Source of the DNA: Ascidiaceihabitans sp034111945 | GTDB lineage: Bacteria > Pseudomonadota > Alphaproteobacteria > Rhodobacterales > Rhodobacteraceae | Assembly (NCBI GenBank): GCA_047626725.1 | Contig: JBLHSG010000001.1 | Coordinates: 62,001-126,000, forward strand | Direction of reading: 5' to 3' | DNA: 64,000 nucleotides | In this document: positions 60,099 to 64,000 of the stretch, piece after piece | Position numbering within the stretch: position 1 is the first letter of the stretch | Layout of the letters: each line of letters starts with the position of its first letter | The notes under the pieces: model-generated | What the model was told of the DNA's origin: nothing | The model's database searches: none | Seen by the model: the letters and a program-made list of their open reading frames with translations, nothing else | Position numbers and translations under genes: made by a program

Positions 60099-60905
60099 AT
60101 GCTGAAAGTGATCTTTGAATTTGTGTATAAAACACTGGGCTTGGCAGCCGCAGGGCTTGCATTGCTTGTCTACGGGTCATCAGGAGCCGTTGAAACAGGC
60201 ATGAGTTCCCTCACGACTGTCGGTCTTTTGTTGGTTTTTGCCAGTCCCGTTATCGCATTCTTTTGGGTTCTGTCGGCAAAAAGAAAATTGGCGCAGCGTC
60301 GCGCGCTTGAAAAACAGCGGTTGGTGCAACTTGTCGGTCAACATCGCTCGGCGCTGAACCGCAGCCTGCAGCGCGCCGTAAAGGTGAACGACTATGGCAT
60401 CACGGTCGTTGATGGCCGCGACGCAGCTGTGGACGAGTTCTTGTGTAGTTTTGATTTTGATCCTGCACTGACCGAATTTTATGACGCAAAGCTGGCGATT
60501 TACCACGCGCTCAATATGCTGGACGCCTATGATCAGGCAAAAGGCTTTGACGCCAATAACATTCCATTCGACGGACATGATTTTGAACGGTGGGTTGCAA
60601 ATTCACTGAACGGATTTGGCTGGGATGCGTCCGTTACAATTGGATCCGGCGATCAAGGCATCGATGTCGTTGCCGAGAAAAATGGTCAGAAAATCGGCAT
60701 TCAATGCAAGCTGCACAGTTCAGCCATTGGCAACAAAGCGGTGCAAGAAGCACATGCAGGAAAAGCATATTATGCGCTGGCCAAGGTCGCGGTTCTGTCA
60801 AATGCGCCTTACACGTCTAGCGCAAAAGATCTGGCAATTTCGACAGATGTTTTGTTGTTATCACACCACGACATTCCCAATTTGTACGAGAAAGCCTTCG
60901 GATAA
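60099..60905 (+). CDS. Membrane-anchored Mrr-like restriction endonuclease-fold protein
   Basis: A 268-residue protein with two N-terminal membrane helices (TLGLAAAGLALLVYGSSGAV and LTTVGLLLVFASPVIAFFWVL, residues about 10-58), a coiled charged segment (AKRKLAQRRALEKQRL), and a C-terminal Mrr-type nuclease domain: FERWVANSLNGFGWDASVTIGSGDQGIDVVAEKNGQKIGIQCKLHS. The catalytic set is E..GDQGIDVV..IQCK, complete by eye. No methyltransferase or other restriction gene is adjacent. Family relatives cut modified DNA, but membrane-anchored solo forms are not characterised. An ATG at 60099 or GTG at 60096 may start it; neither has a strong ribosome site. Confidence 0.8.
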   Translation: MLKVIFEFVYKTLGLAAAGLALLVYGSSGAVETGMSSLTTVGLLLVFASPVIAFFWVLSAKRKLAQRRALEKQRLVQLVGQHRSALNRSLQRAVKVNDYGITVVDGRDAAVDEFLCSFDFDPALTEFYDAKLAIYHALNMLDAYDQAKGFDANNIPFDGHDFERWVANSLNGFGWDASVTIGSGDQGIDVVAEKNGQKIGIQCKLHSSAIGNKAVQEAHAGKAYYALAKVAVLSNAPYTSSAKDLAISTDVLLLSHHDIPNLYEKAFG

Positions 60906-60924
60906 GGACGCTGACGTTCTGAAA

Positions 60925-61887
60925 TTAGGCGGCCAGCCCTTTTGATCCCAGATCAAGGAACTTTTGACGACGATCTGCGACCAATTCCTTGGCTGATTTT
61001 TTGCCAAGCTCTTTCAGCATATCGCTGATTTCGGATTTGACAGATTCGATGGCTGCAGGCCAATCGCGATGGGCACCGCCCAGAGGTTCGGGAATGATCC
61101 GGTCGGTGACGCCCAGCTGTTTGAGGTCCTGCGCGGTGAGGCGCAAGGCTTCGGCTGCTTCGCGCATTTTCTCGGAATCTTTCCACAAAATTGACGCGCA
61201 GCCTTCGGGGCTGATGACCGAATAAATCGAATGTTCCAGCATCGCGACGCGGTTGGCTGTGGCGAATGCGACAGCGCCGCCTGATCCGCCTTCGCCAATG
61301 ATAACGCTGATCAAAGGCACGCCGATTTGCAGGCATTTTTCTGTGGCGCGTGCGATGGCTTCGGATTGACCGCGTTCTTCGGCACCTTTGCCGGGGTACG
61401 CGCCAGCAGTGTCGACCAATGTGATGACGGGCAGGCCAAAGCGGTGGGCAAGGTCCATCAAACGCGTGGCCTTACGATAGCCTTCGGGGCGGGCCATGCC
61501 AAAGTTACGTTCGATGCGCGATTTGGTATCGTCGCCTTTTTCGTGCCCGATCACCATCACTGGCTGGTCGTTAAAACGCGCCAAACCACCCATTACAGCA
61601 TGATCGTCAGCAAAATTACGGTCGCCAGCCAGCGGCGTATATTCGGTAAACATCGCTTTTATGTAGTCTTTGCAATGCGGGCGTTCCGGGTGACGCGCGA
61701 CCTGACATTTGCGCCAAGGCGTCAGGTTTGCATACAGATCAACCAGCATTTGCGCGGCTTTTTCATCAAGGGCAGTCGCCTCCGAGGACACATCCATGTC
61801 TTCGCTTTCACGCGCCATTGCGCGCAGTTCCTCGGCTTTGCCTTCGACTTCGGCCAGAGGTTTTTCGAATTCCATGTACTGTGTCAT
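60925..61887 (-). CDS. accA: Acetyl-CoA carboxylase carboxyltransferase subunit alpha
   Basis: A 320-residue subunit of acetyl-CoA carboxylase, transferring carboxyl from biotin to acetyl-CoA to start fatty-acid synthesis. Landmarks are MEFEKPLAEVEGKAEELRA, TPWRKCQVARHPERPHCKDYIKAMF, GHEKGDDTKSRIERNFGMARPEGYRKATRLM, LVDTAGAYPGKGAEERGQSEAIA and VIGEGGSGGAVAF. Length is standard. The ATG at 61887 is used; ATG 61875 would give a start at MEFEK. accD and fabH are not nearby. It is transcribed toward the Mrr-like gene with a 19-bp gap. Confidence 0.95.
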   Translation of the reverse strand: MTQYMEFEKPLAEVEGKAEELRAMARESEDMDVSSEATALDEKAAQMLVDLYANLTPWRKCQVARHPERPHCKDYIKAMFTEYTPLAGDRNFADDHAVMGGLARFNDQPVMVIGHEKGDDTKSRIERNFGMARPEGYRKATRLMDLAHRFGLPVITLVDTAGAYPGKGAEERGQSEAIARATEKCLQIGVPLISVIIGEGGSGGAVAFATANRVAMLEHSIYSVISPEGCASILWKDSEKMREAAEALRLTAQDLKQLGVTDRIIPEPLGGAHRDWPAAIESVKSEISDMLKELGKKSAKELVADRRQKFLDLGSKGLAA

Positions 61888-61979
61888 TGGATGTGTGCCC
61901 TGCAATATCTTTGGCTAATATATGGAGGGCAATGGCGCGGTTTGCAACGTTGTGTGATGGGCTGTGTCGGGGATGTTGA

Positions 61980-62576
61980 TTATTGCGGCACGAACACCGG
62001 ATAAAGTGAGGCAATCAACAGCGCCGCCATGCTGATGTTAAACGCGCGCAGGCGTGTGGTGTTGGTCAGGATGCGCGCCATTTGTTGGCCCAGAACCGTC
62101 CACAGGCTGACACAGGGCAGGTTGATTGCGCCAAAAACAGCTGCCACGATCAGAATGGAAACCAGCGCGGTGTCAGGGGTATAAACGGTGACGGCGGTGA
62201 TCGCCATTGTCCACGCTTTGGGATTGACCCATTGGAACGATGCGGCCTGCAAAAAGGTCATGGGCGTGCCAGTTTGATCGCCTTTTGCCGCAGGGGCCGC
62301 GGTGGCGATTTTCCAGGCAAGGTACAGCATGTAGATCACCGAAACGACTTTTAGGATCGTGTGCGCAATCGGATAGCTGTCAAATATTTGCGCCAATCCG
62401 ATGCCAACCAAAATCACCATCAGCACAAACCCCAAACCCACACCCAGCATGTGTGGGATGGTGCGCAGAAATCCGAAATTGGCACCCGACGCCATCAGCA
62501 TCAGGTTGTTTGGTCCCGGGGTGATCGAACTGGCGATGCAAAATCCGGCGAGGGCGGTAAGGAGTTGATATGTCAT
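61980..62576 (-). CDS. LysE-family amino-acid exporter
   Basis: A 198-residue inner-membrane protein with six helices, of the LysE/RhtB family. The motif ASSITPGPNNLMLMASGANFG at residues about 16-36 is diagnostic. It would export an amino acid or related metabolite. It diverges from an Lrp-type gene at 62650 with 73 bp between the starts, a standard arrangement in which the Lrp protein senses the amino acid and induces the exporter. The particular amino acid is not known. Confidence 0.9.
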   Translation of the reverse strand: MTYQLLTALAGFCIASSITPGPNNLMLMASGANFGFLRTIPHMLGVGLGFVLMVILVGIGLAQIFDSYPIAHTILKVVSVIYMLYLAWKIATAAPAAKGDQTGTPMTFLQAASFQWVNPKAWTMAITAVTVYTPDTALVSILIVAAVFGAINLPCVSLWTVLGQQMARILTNTTRLRAFNISMAALLIASLYPVFVPQ

Positions 62577-62649
62577 GACGCAATTTTTCGCGCAAAGACG
62601 ACGCTATGAAATTGCGAACTGCATCGGATTGACGTATATTTCACAACAT

Positions 62650-63102
62650 ATGACCAAGTTAGATCAAATAAACGAGCGGATATTGCGTGAGCTGACCCGC
62701 GATGGCCGCGTGAGCAACCTAGAACTGGCAGATCGGGTGGGCTTGTCCCCCTCGGCCTGTTTGCGTCGGGTTCAGGAAATGGAACGTTCCGGTTTGATCA
62801 CGGGCTATCGTGTGGTGCTGGATCGGTCTGCCATGGGGATCGGGTTTGTCGCCTATATTGGCGTTGGCCTGCGCGATCATTCAAAAGCCAGCCAAGAGGC
62901 GTTTGAACGCGCGATGGACCGTGCCGTGGATGTGCGCGAGTGCCACAATATCACAGGCACTATCGAATATTTGCTGCGTGTCGAATGCGCGGACATGCCC
63001 AGCTACAAGGCGTTTCACACGGATTTGTTGGGCGCGTTGCCGCAAGTGAACGGCATCACGTCCTATGTTGTTATGGGGTCGCCCAAGGACGAACGCGGCT
63101 AG
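62650..63102 (+). CDS. Lrp/AsnC-family transcriptional regulator
   Basis: A 150-residue regulator: an N-terminal helix-turn-helix (MTKLDQINERILRELTRDGRVSNLELADRVGLSPSACLRRVQEME) and a C-terminal RAM domain (GFVAYIGVGLRD, and the VDVRECHNITGTIEYLLRVEC strand-loop). It forms octamers in the family. Divergent placement from the LysE-type exporter gives a likely target in the 73-bp gap, which is AT-rich (TATTTCACAACATATGACC near the start). The ATG at 62650 matches the family start. Confidence 0.93.
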   Translation: MTKLDQINERILRELTRDGRVSNLELADRVGLSPSACLRRVQEMERSGLITGYRVVLDRSAMGIGFVAYIGVGLRDHSKASQEAFERAMDRAVDVRECHNITGTIEYLLRVECADMPSYKAFHTDLLGALPQVNGITSYVVMGSPKDERG

Positions 63103-63103
63103 A

Positions 63104-63562
63104 TTACTTTACCGCAGCAGCTGCGATTGTCGCAAAAATCCCGTCCATCTCAGACGCCAAAGCTGTCAGCTCATCGCCGCCATCGTAGGGTGCAAAAACA
63201 AAGCTGGGCGTTTTGTAAGACAGTGTCGCGGTGCCGTCTTTGTTTTCGGTGACGTACATGCGCACTGGCGCTTCGATCATCGCGGCTGTCGACAGGCCAA
63301 GGATTTTAACCGCAAAGACGTTGTTGAAAACGCCAATGACGCGGTTGCCCGGAATGGTCACGCCACGGTTTTTGGCAGCGCCTGTTGGGCCTGCTTCGGT
63401 CACGACACCCATTTTGTTGGCTTTGACCGCAGCCTTGGTGTCGTTGATCAGCTGTTGATAGGCCTTGTCGGATGTGTGGATTTCCCAACCATCGCGCGGG
63501 GTCAGGTCGTCTGCCATAGCAGGCATCGCAAAGGTGATAAGAAACAGGATCAGAAAACGCAT
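63104..63562 (-). CDS. DUF302-family periplasmic protein
   Basis: A 152-residue exported protein with a signal peptide (MRFLILFLITFAMPAMA). The DUF302 pattern is present: YQQLINDTKAAVKANKMGVVTEAGPTGAAKNRGVTIPGNRVIGVFNNVFAVKIL, then EAPVRMYVTENKDGTATLSYKTPSFVFAPY. Function of DUF302 is unknown; some members are near cytochrome or thiosulfate genes. Its end lies one base from the lrp stop, on the opposite strand. The next gene upstream, on the same strand, is the malyl-CoA-lyase-like gene. Confidence 0.87.
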   Translation of the reverse strand: MRFLILFLITFAMPAMADDLTPRDGWEIHTSDKAYQQLINDTKAAVKANKMGVVTEAGPTGAAKNRGVTIPGNRVIGVFNNVFAVKILGLSTAAMIEAPVRMYVTENKDGTATLSYKTPSFVFAPYDGGDELTALASEMDGIFATIAAAAVK

Positions 63563-63635
63563 TGGAGCCTCGCACTGTTGATTGTGAAGGCCCCATTCAG
63601 CCGGACATGCCCGGCAATATCAAGTCACGTAAGCG

Positions 63636-64000
63636 TTAGCCGGTGATCATGGCGTGTTGTCGCACAATGACTTCGGCCTGTTTGATGGATGCGATGTCGA
63701 CCAGACGGCCTTTGTAGACGGTCGCGCCTTCGCCGCTGGCTTTGGCTGCTTCCATGGCGGCGATGATTTCGCGGGCTTCTGCCACGGCTTCATCAGACGG
63801 GGTGAATACCTCGTTTGCGGTCGCGATTTGCTTGGGGTGGATGGCCCATTTGCCGACCATGCCAAGGGTGGCAGACCGGCGTGCTTGGGCGCGGAAACCG
63901 TCGTCGTCGGAAAAATCACCAAACGGGCCGTCGACCGGCAAAATACCGTGCGTGCGGCAGGCGGCAACAATCGCGGTTTGGGCCCAGTGCCACGGATCGG
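63636..64000 (-). CDS. CitE/malyl-CoA-lyase-like CoA-ester lyase, C-terminal part (cut by window edge)
   Basis: About 121 C-terminal residues of a HpcH/HpaI-type CoA-ester lyase. The segment DPWHWAQTAIVAACRTHGILPVDGPFGDFSDDDGFRAQARRSATLGMVGKWAIHPKQIATANEVFTPSD is that of the L-malyl-CoA/beta-methylmalyl-CoA lyase group (Mcl1/Mcl2), which split malyl-CoA or hydrolyse it in the ethylmalonyl-CoA pathway. The substrate-discriminating residues lie mostly outside the window, so lyase versus thioesterase cannot be decided. The start is beyond the right edge. Confidence 0.82.
   Translation of the reverse strand, partial: DPWHWAQTAIVAACRTHGILPVDGPFGDFSDDDGFRAQARRSATLGMVGKWAIHPKQIATANEVFTPSDEAVAEAREIIAAMEAAKASGEGATVYKGRLVDIASIKQAEVIVRQHAMITG

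Noticed and set aside
63600..63615. Hairpin GCCGG/CCGGC after the malyl-CoA-lyase-like gene
   Set aside because: Only five pairs and no T run, so not counted as a terminator.
1..64000. CRISPR arrays, insertion sequences, rRNA genes, riboswitches
   Set aside because: No regularly spaced repeats, no transposase or terminal inverted repeats, no rRNA segments and no recognisable aptamer leader were seen on either strand.

Overview
The window is about 64 kb of an alphaproteobacterial chromosome, most likely from the Roseobacter group (Rhodobacteraceae). The evidence is a moderately GC-rich base composition, many head-to-tail genes with ATGA or TAATG overlaps, and family-typical content: a SoeABC/Xsc/Pta/Tpa/TauABC taurine locus with a MocR-type TauR, split mnmD, a TIGR02300 acidic protein and a malyl-CoA-lyase-like gene at the right edge. 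No rRNA, CRISPR array or intact insertion sequence was found. One tRNA gene, tRNA-Ala(GGC), is present.

Layout. 1-9.1 kb: end of a class A penicillin-binding protein, mlaC/mlaA lipid-asymmetry genes, a PrtD/HlyD type I secretion pair, and a run of metabolic genes ending in an MscS channel and a terminator. 9.1-19.3 kb: peroxiredoxin, ferredoxin-reductase-like flavoprotein, rsmD, an aromatic-hydroxylase-like flavoprotein, an M20 peptidase, map, sfsA, a cinA N-domain gene, a GNAT protein, an AhpD-like protein and an OmpA-like protein. 19.3-38.1 kb: LysR regulator, an ECF sigma/anti-sigma pair, ZntB, FadH, RppH, adenosine-kinase-like pfkB, nth, an Ada-like repair protein, an OmpA lipoprotein, mnmD opposite a DAO-type flavoprotein, a lytic transglycosylase and dapA. 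38.1-54.1 kb: the taurine/sulfite locus. 54.1-58.1 kb: a glycosidase-like protein and a decayed phage-type integrase beside tRNA-Ala. 58.1-64 kb: housekeeping genes including accA, a GntR regulator, a membrane-anchored Mrr-like nuclease, a LysE/Lrp divergent pair and the end of a malyl-CoA-lyase-like gene.

The main system is the taurine locus. TauABC would import taurine and Tpa would transaminate it to sulfoacetaldehyde. Xsc would split that to acetyl phosphate and sulfite, and Pta would make acetyl-CoA. SoeABC would oxidise the sulfite on the cytoplasmic side of the membrane, while a TauE/SafE-type protein could export the excess. TauR sits between xsc and tpa. I find pairs of a ten-base half-site (consensus YTGGNCYTAW) placed as direct repeats 22-23 bp apart upstream of xsc, tpa and tauR, and a weaker phased set upstream of tauA; this looks like a local TauR regulon.

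The most unusual items are the TauC permease, which carries about 120 extra residues resembling an adhesin-type cadherin/VCBS repeat; an uncharacterised methyltransferase inside the taurine locus, preceded by AT-rich DNA with strong dyads; and a leaderless GH-A-like protein with an acidic linker and hydrophobic C-terminus. All functional calls come from reading motifs by eye; no database search was run.
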